A stretch of DNA of 64,000 nt from Spirochaetaceae bacterium (GCA_002729885.1 PBUB01000021.1:534451-598450), one strand, 5' to 3'; counted from the first letter of the stretch, positions 41,839 to 51,195 are shown. Numbers and translations: made by a program. Notes: generated by a model not told the origin, from the sequence alone.

Positions 41839-42822
41839 ATGAAGGCCTATTTAATACGACGGCTACTCTACACAATTCCTGTGGCGCTGGGCGTCTACAT
41901 GATCACTTTTTTCCTTTTTCATCTCCGTGATCCAATGGCTATAGCCCGAGTCCATCTTCCCCAGGGGGATGAGGCAGCATTACAGCAATGGGTATATAAT
42001 CATGGTTACCATCTACCCCGATTCTTGAATCTTCCCTCGGATGCTACGGAACCTTCCGCAGACGGACAGGTGCACTCCTTTCTGGCAGAAGAAAGCATAT
42101 TCTATTCCAGATTCTTTCTGGGGCTCAAGGATTTGCTGGTTCTGGATCTTGGATTTGATCGATACGGAAGGCCTATCGCCACAGAGCTGGGTCGACGGAT
42201 TCCAGTATCTCTTTCTGTAATGGGGCCTTCATTTCTTCTAACTGCCATGGCCGCCCTGCTATTGTCGGTTTATTCCGCGTATCGTGCCGGTAGTTACTTC
42301 GATCGCAGTATTGCCATGGCCTCAATAATTACACTCTCCATTGCATTACCTGTGTGGCTTCTGGCCACTACCTTCTTTTTTGGAAAGTTACTTCCGGTGC
42401 TGCCGATTTATGGAAGTGTCTTGCCTGCTATCCTGGTTGCCTTTCTGGCTGGCCTGGGCGGTCAGGTACGTTTTTATCGCACGGTTTTTGCGGATCGCAC
42501 TGGTGCCTTTTCCGTGAAAGCAGCCAGGCTACGAGGACTCAAGGAATCCAGGGTCATTGGACGGTATGTATTTCTACCAGGATTGATTCCTGTCTTGACC
42601 ACTCTGGTCTTGAGTCTGCCATTTCTTATAACAGGTTCCCTTCTTCTGGAACAATATTTTGGAATTCCAGGCATGGGAGATATGATGTATAGCGCAATCA
42701 TTGCCCAGGATTTTGAAGTGATCGAGACTCTGGTGGTGCTAGGGGCCTTTCTGTTCATGCTGGGAACTCTGATGACAGATATTGCCTATGTTCTGGTGGA
42801 TCCCAGGATGGAGCTCAAATGA
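41839..42822 (+). CDS. Peptide-type ABC transporter permease, OppB-like (set 2)
   Basis: About 327 residues from ATG 41839 (MKAYLIRRLLYTIPVALGVYMITFF, the usual OppB start); the frame is open back to an ATG at 41746, but those 31 residues have no family counterpart. A large periplasmic insertion (about 45-110, with AALQQWVYNHGYHLPRFLNLP) separates helix 1 from the core, and the coupling loop lies around LKESRVIGRYVFLPGLIPVL. The C-terminus LLEQYFGIPGMGDMMYSAI is conserved. It ends in an ATGA overlap with the OppC-like gene. The likely binding protein is the one at 34.6-36.5 kb, on the other side of the signalling block. Confidence 0.9.
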   Translation: MKAYLIRRLLYTIPVALGVYMITFFLFHLRDPMAIARVHLPQGDEAALQQWVYNHGYHLPRFLNLPSDATEPSADGQVHSFLAEESIFYSRFFLGLKDLLVLDLGFDRYGRPIATELGRRIPVSLSVMGPSFLLTAMAALLLSVYSAYRAGSYFDRSIAMASIITLSIALPVWLLATTFFFGKLLPVLPIYGSVLPAILVAFLAGLGGQVRFYRTVFADRTGAFSVKAARLRGLKESRVIGRYVFLPGLIPVLTTLVLSLPFLITGSLLLEQYFGIPGMGDMMYSAIIAQDFEVIETLVVLGAFLFMLGTLMTDIAYVLVDPRMELK

Positions 42823-43817
42823 TCTTTATACAGAACATTCTGGTGCTTTTTGTCTTCGCGCTGCTAATCTATCTGATTCTTCGAACGTATCGCAGAAGCG
42901 CATTCCGGAATGAGCTGGCCACCGGCTTTGCGCGCCCACTGCCGCGATTCAGTCTGTACCTTCTGGGATTCTACTTGCTGGTGGCCTTTCTGGATCTTCT
43001 ATACATCAGCTCCGCACCCGGCGATACATTGCTTCAATGGATGATTCACTGGATTCCAGAAGAAGAAAGCTATTCCATGCCCTGGGCCTTCACCGATTTG
43101 CAGGGCGAAACCCTGAATGGGTGGCATTTACTGGGAACCAACATTAACGGAAAGGATGTGCTGGGTCTTGTGCTTTCCGGAGCCAGAACAGCGATTATCC
43201 TGGGGCCTGGAAGTAGCATTCTGGCGCTGGGGCTCGGAACGCTACTTGGTCTACTGTCAGGGTATCTTGGAGGCTGGGTGGACGATCTGGTGCAATGGAT
43301 CTATACCACAGTGGCCAGTGTGCCCTGGTTTCTATTTGTAATTTCGTTTATTATGGTGTTTGGTCGCGACTTGATCTGGATTGCCATGGCCATCGGACTC
43401 ACCGCATGGGTGGAGCCTGCAAGATTGATTCGAGCAGAGACGATGCAGATTCGAAATCTGTCCTATGTTCGTAGCGCCAGGGCTGCCGGATTTTCAACGT
43501 TTTCCATATTGATGCGTCAGGTACTGCCGAACGTAAGTTATATTATTGTAATTACATTTGCCTTAACCACATCACAGGTGATCCTTGCAGAGAGTGTTCT
43601 AACCTTCATTGGAATTGGAGTGGAACCTGGAACTGCCTCCTGGGGTATTCTTTTGACAGAAAGCAATCGAGAGTTGCTTCGCAGTCCTCCGGTCTGGTGG
43701 ATTTTTGCAGCCACAACGCTGCTGGGAATTCTACCTCCTGTCCTGGGTTTAAATGTCATTGCAGACACCATTCGAGATGCCACCGGTTTTTCCATCCTGG
43801 CGAAAAAAGATGATTGA
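42819..43817 (+). CDS. Peptide-type ABC transporter permease, OppC-like (set 2)
   Basis: A 332-residue permease with an N-terminal helix (VLFVFALLIYLILR), a second at about 45-65, a periplasmic loop and a five-helix core. WHLLGTNINGKDVLGLVLSGARTAIILG replaces the more usual HxLGTDxxGRD motif; the Asn-Ile-Asn form is a mild divergence. The coupling loop is YVRSARAAGFSTFSILMRQVLPNV and the C-terminal VLTFIGIGVEPGTASWGILLTES is conserved. It is translationally coupled to the OppB-like gene. No ATPase gene follows; the next gene is a small stress-type membrane protein after a 121-bp gap. Confidence 0.9.
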   Translation: MIFIQNILVLFVFALLIYLILRTYRRSAFRNELATGFARPLPRFSLYLLGFYLLVAFLDLLYISSAPGDTLLQWMIHWIPEEESYSMPWAFTDLQGETLNGWHLLGTNINGKDVLGLVLSGARTAIILGPGSSILALGLGTLLGLLSGYLGGWVDDLVQWIYTTVASVPWFLFVISFIMVFGRDLIWIAMAIGLTAWVEPARLIRAETMQIRNLSYVRSARAAGFSTFSILMRQVLPNVSYIIVITFALTTSQVILAESVLTFIGIGVEPGTASWGILLTESNRELLRSPPVWWIFAATTLLGILPPVLGLNVIADTIRDATGFSILAKKDD

Positions 43818-43938
43818 TGCTCCCCGGAAGCCTTTCATGCTCCAGTAAAGTTACGATTCCGAAATCTTTGTCCCTGGCTCATCCATTCCGATTGGGCAGC
43901 GGTGCGAAGATGTATAAGGAAAAATACAGGAGTGTAGA

Positions 43939-44196
43939 ATGCCCGACTTAATTTCTCTGATTCTTTTTCTGGTAATTGGATTGGTAGCCGGATGGCTTGC
44001 CGGTCAACTGATGAAAGGTAGTAGTTTTGGATTACTGGGAAACCTGATCGTAGGTGTAATAGGCGCAGTTCTCGGTGGTTGGCTGCTAGGGGGCTTTGTT
44101 CATTCAATCCTTCCCGGTCTCATTGGTAGTCTGGTTACAGCAACCCTGGGGGCCATCATCCTTCTCTTTTTGATTGGACTCATAGCGAAGAAATGA
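43939..44196 (+). CDS. GlsB/YeaQ/YmgE family stress-response membrane protein
   Basis: An 85-residue Gly-rich membrane protein with three hydrophobic helices: ISLILFLVIGLVAGWLAGQLM, LIVGVIGAVLGGWLLGGFV and LIGSLVTATLGAIILLFLIGLI. The GLVAGWLAG ... GVIGAVLGGWLLG pattern is that of the transglycosylase-associated/YeaQ family, small inner-membrane proteins often induced by envelope or osmotic stress; the molecular function is unknown. An AGGAG ribosome site lies in front of ATG 43939, and TATAAG at about 43912 could be the -10 box of its own promoter. A strong hairpin follows its stop. Confidence 0.88.
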   Translation: MPDLISLILFLVIGLVAGWLAGQLMKGSSFGLLGNLIVGVIGAVLGGWLLGGFVHSILPGLIGSLVTATLGAIILLFLIGLIAKK

Positions 44197-44203
44197 CGAA
44201 TTA

Positions 44204-44230
44204 TACCACAGGCCGCCCTGGCCTGTGGTA
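44204..44230 (+). terminator. 11-bp perfect hairpin ending two bases before the MCP start codon
   Basis: TACCACAGGCC (44204-44214) pairs perfectly with GGCCTGTGGTA (44220-44230) around the 5-nt loop GCCCT. It sits 8 nt after the stop of the YeaQ-like gene and 2 nt before ATG of the MCP. It may be the terminator of the small gene. If transcripts read through, the stem occupies exactly the position where the MCP ribosome site should be, so it could also control MCP translation. There is no U tract. Confidence 0.5.
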
Positions 44231-44232
44231 CT

Positions 44233-46332
44233 ATGGCTAATATTTTCCTTTCCCCTCTCAAGCGATTGAATCGCACATCGGCGGCCGCCCGGCTACTATT
44301 TCTGATTCTACTACTTATAGGTTCCCTGGCATACCAGGATCTGTCCCTGGCCTATCGCGACTATAGCCTCATCTCCAGTGCCCAGCGCGAAGAGGACGGT
44401 GTCCATGTAATGCGCGTGGTGAGCAAGCTCATGCGCAGTATTCAATACGAGCGCGGGGCTGCAGCAGTGTATAGAGAAACCGGCGAGGGGCTGTATCGTG
44501 CCAGACTGCAGGAACATTTTTCCGGTACGGATTCAGTAATCGAAGCCTCGGAAGAGGTCTGGAATGAATCGGACCTGGAGCGCAGCAGAGGACTGTACTG
44601 GAAATTGAGAGAGGACTTGAAAGCTGTTCGTAGTCAGGGAATTCCTTCCGAAAAAGACTACGAAAAACTGGACCGACAGCTCTATATGCTGGTAGAAGAG
44701 GTGCTCTACGAATCCGGCCTTATCCTGGACGAAGACACAGTCCGGATCTACCTCATTCTCGCCGCTTTCCAGACCATTCCTGAACAATCGGATCTGGCTC
44801 TGCAGATGCAGGAAATACTTAACACCGGTCTGGAAGCAGGGGGCCTGAATGGAGTGTCCCGTCGCAGATTGAATGGAGTGGAGTCCAGACTGGATGCAGC
44901 CAGTCTTCGTCTGCAGGAAAAGATTGAAAAGATCAATCGTCAGAGCAGCCGACTGGAAGGAAGACTGAAAAAACCATTGCAGGCCTACGAAGATGCGTAC
45001 GCAGATTTAAAGGCTCTGATTCGCTCCGGGGATGCATTTGAGCAGGCAGGGAAACTCACTACAACAGTGGAGACTCTGGTGGGATCCGAAAGAACGCTTC
45101 AGGAAGCTATACTGGAAGAACTGGAGCGGGAGCTTGCCCGGGAGGTTCGATCATTGTGGCGAGAGATCATTATTACCAGTATCCTCGCAGTTTTTCTTAC
45201 CTCCATTGTTATCATTATTTCAATCAGCATAGTTCGGGGCATTCGACGCTCTATCAACGATGCCAAAAGTATGGCTGCGGCTATCGCCACGGGCGAACTC
45301 ACAGAAAGGATTCAGAGCTACGGGAAAGATGAGCTGGGCCAGTTGATGGAAAGCCTGAATGTGATGGCAGATAATCTGAGTCAGTTAATTGGAAAGATCC
45401 GTCTGAATTCAGAGAAGATTACCAGCTCCAGTCAGAATCTGGCGGCCACATCCGAGGAGTTCAGTTCTACTTCTGAAGAGCAGGCCGCTGCTGTGGAAGA
45501 GGTATCGGCCACGGCGGAAGAGCTCAGCGCCACCGCGGGAAAGGTTAGCGAAGCTACGCAGCAGGCAGTAGAATCTGTGCGAAAGATTCGCAATCATGTG
45601 GATCATCTCGTAGAATCCAATCTGCTGGTTATGCAAGCACTGTCCGAGCTTTCGGATTCATCTCGTATGGCCGCTGACAAAGCTACCTACAACCAGAAGC
45701 AAATTACCGAAGCCACTTCGGCCATGGAACAGATCGAGCAGGCTACTCGAAAGATCGCCGATTTTGTACAGATAATTACAGAGATCTCCGAGCGCACCAA
45801 CCTGCTTTCCTTGAATGCAGCCATCGAGGCGGCCCGAGCCGGCGATGCAGGAAGGGGCTTTGCAGTAGTGGCCGGCGAGATTACTCGATTGGCGGATCAG
45901 ACCCAGGACAGCGCCAGGGAGGTGGAGCAATCCATTGAAGAGAGCCTGGGTAGTATTCAGAACGGTGTTCGCACGGTGCAGAGTGTTTCCGAAAACATGA
46001 ATATTATTCTTAACGAAGTTCAAAAGATCGATTCCCAGGTGAAATCCATCGAAGGAAGCGCATCCCAGCATTCAGACAATGTTACAGGAATTACAGAAAG
46101 TGCGCAGAAGGTAGAGAAAGTCATCGGTGAGATCCATACCGGTGCAGATGAACAGAAGCGAGCCACCGACGAGGTGGAACGAACCATGGAAGACATTAAT
46201 CGAAGCTCCCAGAATGTCTCTGAAGGCGCCGGCAATCTGGCAAACCTGGCCGGAGATCTAAGTGGTCTGGCTGAAACAATGCTTTCCGATGTTCAGAAAT
46301 TTCATGTAAAGGATGAGCATTCCGAGGACTGA
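44233..46332 (+). CDS. Methyl-accepting chemotaxis protein with NIT-type sensor domain
   Basis: A 699-residue transmembrane chemoreceptor. TM1 at about 17-33, then a helical extracytoplasmic domain (about 35-300) whose [26 protein letters not shown] start is typical of nitrate/nitrite-sensing (NIT) domains, TM2 at about 310-335, HAMP ([36 protein letters not shown]) and the cytoplasmic signalling coiled coil with tip [39 protein letters not shown]. Ala/Ser/Glu heptads provide likely methylation sites. There is no C-terminal CheR-binding pentapeptide. NIT domains suggest but do not prove nitrate or nitrite as ligand. The ATG has no visible ribosome site and directly follows a stable hairpin. 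Confidence 0.93.
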   Translation: MANIFLSPLKRLNRTSAAARLLFLILLLIGSLAYQDLSLAYRDYSLISSAQREEDGVHVMRVVSKLMRSIQYERGAAAVYRETGEGLYRARLQEHFSGTDSVIEASEEVWNESDLERSRGLYWKLREDLKAVRSQGIPSEKDYEKLDRQLYMLVEEVLYESGLILDEDTVRIYLILAAFQTIPEQSDLALQMQEILNTGLEAGGLNGVSRRRLNGVESRLDAASLRLQEKIEKINRQSSRLEGRLKKPLQAYEDAYADLKALIRSGDAFEQAGKLTTTVETLVGSERTLQEAILEELERELAREVRSLWREIIITSILAVFLTSIVIIISISIVRGIRRSINDAKSMAAAIATGELTERIQSYGKDELGQLMESLNVMADNLSQLIGKIRLNSEKITSSSQNLAATSEEFSSTSEEQAAAVEEVSATAEELSATAGKVSEATQQAVESVRKIRNHVDHLVESNLLVMQALSELSDSSRMAADKATYNQKQITEATSAMEQIEQATRKIADFVQIITEISERTNLLSLNAAIEAARAGDAGRGFAVVAGEITRLADQTQDSAREVEQSIEESLGSIQNGVRTVQSVSENMNIILNEVQKIDSQVKSIEGSASQHSDNVTGITESAQKVEKVIGEIHTGADEQKRATDEVERTMEDINRSSQNVSEGAGNLANLAGDLSGLAETMLSDVQKFHVKDEHSED

Positions 46333-46411
46333 ATCCTGGAGCAAAGAATCCGGCGGTCGGGGATGTATCTTAACAGGGATCACGTTCACGTCCCGGCGAA
46401 GATGAAAGTCG

Positions 46412-48649
46412 CTAGTTTTTGATAGGGTTCATTTCCCGAATCAGTTCGAATTTTTTAATCAGCGTTACCTGATTTCCCTTTTTATTGTATCGTACGGAAT
46501 CGAATTCGCTTCTTGCAATTTGAATTCCTCGGCCGTGCCCCAGCCTTTCTGTATTGGCCTGGCTGGCGCCTTTTCGCATCATTTCGCTATGATCGAATCC
46601 ACGACCTTCATCGGTTATGCGAAACCCTACAAATGAAGGAGTCAGGATATAATCCACTTTTACTTTCTTTTCGCTGAACTGAGCCTCTGCCTGTCTCTGT
46701 CGAAATAGATCGATGTAAGTTCCTTCCCGGGTGGCGGCGCTCTTTTCTTCGTAGGTAATATTTAGATTACCATGCTCCATGGCATTTATGATCATTTCTC
46801 GCAGACCAAGCTGCATGGACATTATTTGCTCCCCGGTCAGGAAATGGTGGAGGTGCTGGGTCAGGCGGAGACTCATTTGATCACCCAGGGTGATGTAGTT
46901 GGCCAGAAAATAGGTCTGTTTTTCCGAAAACAGGTATTGCCCCAGCGAATCTTCAACATACGCGGAGGCTCGCCCATAGATGGTACCGTCCGAATTGCCC
47001 CTTGTATCTGGTATGAATTGTAGAACCACATTCATCTGCCGGGGCTCTCCCAGAATATTCTTGAAGTCGAAGGAAAATGCTACAATGGATCGGCTGCGAA
47101 TCACTTCATCGATCTTATCTCGCAACAGTACCGTGCCAATGGGCTCATGGGCGGCCAGCTCGGCAATATTCTTGCCTACCAGCTTTCGCGGCGATCGTCC
47201 CAGATGAGTCTGGGATTGCCTGTTCATGGTAATTATTTCGCCGGAGGGCGTGAGAGTAAATATAAGCTCCGCCGAATTCTCCACCAGTTGCCGGTATTTC
47301 TCTTCGCTGAACTCCAGTCCCTGCTGGGTTTGCATGAGTTTGGAGATATTGGCTCGCAGTCTGGTTACCAGTTTTTCCTTCTGTAGATGTGCCGTGGAAA
47401 ATGCGCTGGATAGAGCGATTCCCATGCAGAACACAAAGGCCATAAAGCCTTCTTCAGTGAGGCCCACCATGGAGAAGAGGTTCAGGTAACCCAGAATATC
47501 CAGAAGAGTAGTAATGCCAAATATTACATAGCCTATGACAATTATACGAGCTTCGCGAATCCCCTTTCGCAAGGCTCGCATACTTACCATGGTGCCCCAG
47601 ACGATTCCCAGGATGTGCGATACCAGAGTGGCCGGTATGATATACTTTTCCGTATAGTAGAGGCCTTCCTCCCAGAAAAGCGAAGTTAGCCCGAACAGGG
47701 AGACGACGCTACAGAAGGCGATAATCAGAGCTGTGGGTATGCGAATCCGGAACCGATAGAACTTCTTCAGATACTGCAGATGAAATATTGCAATCCAGAT
47801 TAACGATTGAAAGAGTATCTGATGCTCGATGAGGTAATTTTCGTACCAGAAAGATATCAGGGTATGTAGAGAGAGTACAATCAGGCCAAAGGATGCGGAA
47901 AATAGCCCAAAATAAAGATAGGATAACGCTCTGCGATACAGCAAAAAAAGTCCGATGTGCTGGATACCCACCACCACGAATATGAGCCCCAGCACTGAAT
48001 TCCAGATTACATTCCTTTCGAATAGCGCATGAATTTCTTTTTGAGGACCCAGAAAAACTCCGGATGTAAGAAATCCGCCCACTCCGTAGTAGCTGGCATT
48101 TCGAATGGTAATTACATTTCTGCCGGGCTCTACAAACTCCAGGGGAATGTCGTGCACAGCAGTCCGATGGCCGGACTCCAGTAGCTTTCCGTCTGGTCCG
48201 ATTTTTCCATTTCGGCCCACAAGCTTGCCGTTCCAGTAGACCTCCACCGCGGCATCGGTATGGGGAAGAAGCAGGGAGAGTCCTTCCCTTTTTTCCCTTA
48301 GTTCAAGCAGAGCGGGATTTAATATATCTACATTCAAGCGATACCAGGCGCTTCCCTGGATTTCCAGGCCTGCCTGATGCCAGCTCAGAGGAATTCGTAT
48401 GCTCAATGCTTTTCGGATGGCCGGTCCGGAATGAAGCACCGCCTCCTGGGGCAGATCTTCGGGAAAAAAGAGCCAGCTTCCGGATAAACCGTAAACGTCG
48501 GCTGTGGGAATGGTTACTGTGCCTTCCTCCGGTACAGCGGACCTGGTATTACAATGGGGCAAAAAAGAGAACAGGATAAGCCATATAAGCAGATGAATTC
48601 TGCGGACATATTGGTTGTCCGCATTTATGTATTTTCTCAACCTTGCCAT
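46412..48649 (-). CDS. 7TMR-DISM sensor with PAS and HATPase (RsbW-like) output
   Basis: A 745-residue membrane sensor. A lipoprotein-like or uncleaved N-terminal segment (LLIWLILFSFLPHC) precedes an extracytoplasmic carbohydrate-binding-like beta domain (about 45-205, with SAWYRLNVDI and VEVYWNGKLVGRNG) of the 7TMR-DISMED type. Seven helices follow (about 212-425), then a coiled coil, a PAS domain (about 445-565) and a C-terminal HATPase_c domain of the anti-sigma/serine kinase type (REMIINAMEHGNLNI; DEGRGFDHSEM; GHGRGIQIARSEFD). There is no HisKA phosphoacceptor, so the output is probably protein phosphorylation or sequestration of an anti-sigma antagonist. Its ATG abuts the likely start of the divergent PhoD-like gene. 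Confidence 0.9.
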   Translation of the reverse strand: MARLRKYINADNQYVRRIHLLIWLILFSFLPHCNTRSAVPEEGTVTIPTADVYGLSGSWLFFPEDLPQEAVLHSGPAIRKALSIRIPLSWHQAGLEIQGSAWYRLNVDILNPALLELREKREGLSLLLPHTDAAVEVYWNGKLVGRNGKIGPDGKLLESGHRTAVHDIPLEFVEPGRNVITIRNASYYGVGGFLTSGVFLGPQKEIHALFERNVIWNSVLGLIFVVVGIQHIGLFLLYRRALSYLYFGLFSASFGLIVLSLHTLISFWYENYLIEHQILFQSLIWIAIFHLQYLKKFYRFRIRIPTALIIAFCSVVSLFGLTSLFWEEGLYYTEKYIIPATLVSHILGIVWGTMVSMRALRKGIREARIIVIGYVIFGITTLLDILGYLNLFSMVGLTEEGFMAFVFCMGIALSSAFSTAHLQKEKLVTRLRANISKLMQTQQGLEFSEEKYRQLVENSAELIFTLTPSGEIITMNRQSQTHLGRSPRKLVGKNIAELAAHEPIGTVLLRDKIDEVIRSRSIVAFSFDFKNILGEPRQMNVVLQFIPDTRGNSDGTIYGRASAYVEDSLGQYLFSEKQTYFLANYITLGDQMSLRLTQHLHHFLTGEQIMSMQLGLREMIINAMEHGNLNITYEEKSAATREGTYIDLFRQRQAEAQFSEKKVKVDYILTPSFVGFRITDEGRGFDHSEMMRKGASQANTERLGHGRGIQIARSEFDSVRYNKKGNQVTLIKKFELIREMNPIKN

Positions 48650-49747
48650 GTGAAACTCTCTGGCTTCCCATTATACCCTATCGGCATACCGGCAGGCATT
48701 CTGGTCCTGTGCCTTGCATTTAGCGGTAGGCCTGCGTTTGCTCAATCCATCGAATATGAGGACCCGGTTCCCAGAAACAAAGCCATCCACTCAATAGCGT
48801 TTGGTTCCTGTATGAGGCAGAATCGGCCAGCTCCCATACTGGATGCCATTAACGGAATACAGCCAGATGTTTTTATTTTCCTGGGGGATAATGTCTACGC
48901 AGATACAGATTCTGCAACGGAAATGCAATCCAGGTATTCAATGCTTCGACAGAAGCCAGGTTTTCAGAAACTTGTAACACAGAGTAGAATCCATGCGATC
49001 TGGGATGACCATGATTATGGAGCCAACGATGCAGGGGCCGACTTTGCATTTCGCAGGGAATCGGAACGGATCTTCAAGTCTTTCTGGGGCCTCAGCGATA
49101 GCAAACCTTACAGGAATCGGGAAGGAATCTATGCATCTTTTCTGTACAGAACCACCGGCAGGTATCCCATAAAGGTGCAGCTGATCTTGCTGGATACTCG
49201 ATCGTTTCGCAGCGCGTGGAAGACCAAACCCTGGTGGCAGAGTTTGCTGGGTCTGGGGCTGGATGGACCTTACCTGCCTGATTCCGATCCCGAAAAGACC
49301 ATGCTCGGTGCCGAGCAATGGAAATGGCTGGAGTATCAATTTCAGGTGCAGGCAGATCTTCGCATCGTGGCTTCCAGTATTCAGGTTCTTTCTTCTGCAA
49401 ATGGCTTTGAGACATGGAGTAACTTTCCATCTCAGAAGGAGAGGTTACTCAATCTGGCTGCTGGAAGCCAGGGTTCCGTTGTCTTTATTTCAGGAGATCG
49501 CCACTTTGCAGAAATCAGCGCTCAAAGTTATAAAGGGAAGGTCTTCTTCGATGTAACTTCCAGTTCTTTAAATCAGCCTCTGGACTTTGGTGAAGAGGAG
49601 AATCCTTTAAGACAGGGGAATCGATTTCCGGGCGCCAATTTTGGACAGATCGTTATTCAGGATACTTCGCCGAGCTGGACTGCAGAGTTGCAGATACTGG
49701 ATGAAAAGGGAGAGATTCGAATGATGAGCAATCCCTGGAAGCGATGA
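48650..49747 (+). CDS. PhoD-like alkaline phosphatase/phosphodiesterase family protein, exported
   Basis: About 366 residues from GTG 48650, chosen because it gives a signal peptide (PIGIPAGILVLCLAFSGRPAFA, cleavage before QSIEYED); the frame is open to 48554 inside the divergent sensor gene. The metallophosphatase motifs are present: IAFGSCMRQNRP, IFLGDNVYAD, IWDDHDYGANDAG, LLDTRSFRS, and the C-terminal SGDRHFAEIS. This matches the calcium/iron-dependent PhoD superfamily, which hydrolyses phosphomonoesters or phosphodiesters in the periplasm or outside. It lacks the N-terminal PhoD_N domain, as do many short family members. The expected substrate is an organic phosphate, not determinable here. 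Confidence 0.87.
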   Translation: MKLSGFPLYPIGIPAGILVLCLAFSGRPAFAQSIEYEDPVPRNKAIHSIAFGSCMRQNRPAPILDAINGIQPDVFIFLGDNVYADTDSATEMQSRYSMLRQKPGFQKLVTQSRIHAIWDDHDYGANDAGADFAFRRESERIFKSFWGLSDSKPYRNREGIYASFLYRTTGRYPIKVQLILLDTRSFRSAWKTKPWWQSLLGLGLDGPYLPDSDPEKTMLGAEQWKWLEYQFQVQADLRIVASSIQVLSSANGFETWSNFPSQKERLLNLAAGSQGSVVFISGDRHFAEISAQSYKGKVFFDVTSSSLNQPLDFGEEENPLRQGNRFPGANFGQIVIQDTSPSWTAELQILDEKGEIRMMSNPWKR

Positions 49748-49893
49748 GAATTGCGCCCGGAGCTACCTGGTTGCATGCCCAATCCTTACCCTGGATCTTT
49801 TTGTTTACGGTTCTACTGAATAAATAGAAGCGATGGATGCTGCGAACTGTTTAGAACGTTACACACATCCTTTCGCCTCATTGTACACAAGAA

Positions 49894-49918
49894 GGGCTCG
49901 AATCAAAGATCCGAGCCC
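49894..49918 (-). terminator. Hairpin downstream of the MerR gene
   Basis: On the minus strand, GGGCTCG (49918-49912) pairs with CGAGCCC (49900-49894) around an 11-nt loop, followed by TTCTTGT. It begins about 20 bp after the stop of the merR-like gene and probably terminates it. The plus-strand PhoD-like gene ends 150 bp earlier, so the stem could also stop that transcript. Confidence 0.55.
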
Positions 49919-49936
49919 CGGAGGAAAGCAGGATAA

Positions 49937-50377
49937 TTAACCGGCCATTGCTGCCTGTTTTTCCAGTTCCACCAGGAAAGGGCACTCGGGTGCCGGAGTA
50001 GCTTCGCTAGTATCCTTGATTAAGTCCTGAAGAGTAGATTGTGCATTCTTGAGCTCCACAATCCTTTCATTCAATTCTTCAATCTTGGAAACAACCAGAT
50101 CCTGAACTTCTTTGCACTGACGGTTTTCGTCTGCCCTCAGTCGCAGAAGCTCCTGAATCTCTTTTAAACTAAAGCCCAGAGCCTGAGCTTTTTTGATAAA
50201 ACGAATTCGAACCAATGCATTTTCTGTATATTGTCTGTATCCGGATTCGTTCCTTTCAGGGGCAGGGAGCAGGCCACTTCGCTCATAGTAGCGAATGGTC
50301 TGGAGGTTAACGCCTGCCCTCCGGGCCAATTTGCCTGTAGTGTAGGTAACACCGTTCTTTGCGGTAAGTGTCTTCAT
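49937..50377 (-). CDS. MerR family transcriptional regulator
   Basis: A 146-residue MerR-type regulator that would bind a dyad in a long-spacer promoter as a dimer. The winged helix is TYTTGKLARRAGVNLQTIRYYERSGLLPAPERNESGYRQYTENALVRIRFIKKAQALGFSLKEIQELL, then a long dimerisation helix. The effector region keeps two of the three cysteines of mercury-sensing MerR: C88 (RQCKEV) and C132 (ECPFL); the middle one is replaced by TSEAT. A metal-binding role is plausible but its specificity is unclear. No mer, copper or zinc export genes are adjacent. It is divergent from the HATPase-protein gene with a 96-bp gap that should hold both promoters. Confidence 0.9.
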   Translation of the reverse strand: MKTLTAKNGVTYTTGKLARRAGVNLQTIRYYERSGLLPAPERNESGYRQYTENALVRIRFIKKAQALGFSLKEIQELLRLRADENRQCKEVQDLVVSKIEELNERIVELKNAQSTLQDLIKDTSEATPAPECPFLVELEKQAAMAG

Positions 50378-50437
50378 TCTGTTTTATATGACGAGCGAAT
50401 CGGTAAAAAAACTGTACCTCGGTGAAAATTTAATAGA

Positions 50438-50453
50438 CTGTTACTTTTAACAG
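50438..50453. promoter_or_regulatory. Inverted repeat in the merR/HATPase divergent promoter region
   Basis: CTGTTA-CTTT-TAACAG is a perfect 6-bp inverted repeat, 20 bp upstream of the HATPase-protein ATG and 60 bp upstream of the merR-like ATG. It may be an operator. It does not look like the GC-rich dyad of mercury or copper MerR operators, so the binding protein is not known. Confidence 0.35.
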
Positions 50454-50473
50454 GCCGCAGGATTGAACTGGTC

Positions 50474-51112
50474 ATGGCAGCGGAGAAAAAAAGCAAGTTC
50501 CTGGTGCACATACTGGATGACGATGCCAGAGATCAGCTGAAGTCCTATTTTCGTAATCTCGAGGATGAGCTGGGGCGTGAAGGAATGGGTACCGCCCTGT
50601 TTAACGTTGTACAGGAACTGGTGACAAACGCTGTAAAAGCTAACGTTAAGAGAGTATTCTTCGAACAGAACCACTATAATCTGGAGGACCCCGCAGGATA
50701 CAAAAAGGGTCTGGAGGATTTCCGGACTTTCTTTCGTAGCCTTGATGCGGCCTCCTATCAGAAGACTCTGAAAGAAATGGAGCTATCCGTGCGAGTGGAT
50801 GTGGATCTGGATCATCAAAGATTGCTGATTTATGTCCGCAACAACACCATCATGATTCAGCAGGAAGAGGTTCGAATTAGAAAAAATCTGGCCGCCGCCA
50901 TGGGTGTGAAAGATCTGGTTGAATTTAGCGTTCATTACGGAGATGAATCGGAAGGGAACGGCCTGGGACTGGCCATGGTAGTTCTACTGATCAAGGATAT
51001 GGGCTTTGACCCCGGTTTTTTCCGGGTCTACCATAATGAGGGGCATACCACAGCCCGCCTTGAGTTTCCGCTAAGTGCGGATTACCGACCCCTGAGAAAG
51101 GTCGCAAACTGA
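50474..51112 (+). CDS. Stand-alone HATPase_c (histidine kinase-like ATPase) protein
   Basis: A 212-residue cytoplasmic protein made of one GHKL-type ATPase domain. The N box is LFNVVQELVTNAVKANVKRV, the middle strand is RLLIYVRNNTIMI, and GDESEGNGLGLAMVVLLIKDMG is the glycine box. The normal DxGxG box is not clearly present (IYVRNNTIM is in its place), so catalysis is uncertain. There is no HisKA, receiver or membrane part. Proteins of this kind occur in spirochaetes, possibly as anti-sigma/serine kinase-like switches; this is inference. It is divergent from the MerR-type gene and upstream of the malic enzyme gene (83-bp gap). Confidence 0.78.
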   Translation: MAAEKKSKFLVHILDDDARDQLKSYFRNLEDELGREGMGTALFNVVQELVTNAVKANVKRVFFEQNHYNLEDPAGYKKGLEDFRTFFRSLDAASYQKTLKEMELSVRVDVDLDHQRLLIYVRNNTIMIQQEEVRIRKNLAAAMGVKDLVEFSVHYGDESEGNGLGLAMVVLLIKDMGFDPGFFRVYHNEGHTTARLEFPLSADYRPLRKVAN

Positions 51113-51195
51113 ATCCTTTCAAATCCGCTCCTACTTTTCAGCTCCGAACACAAGAATGAGCATGGCCTAAATAGCCCGAGGATCCACCGGCAACT

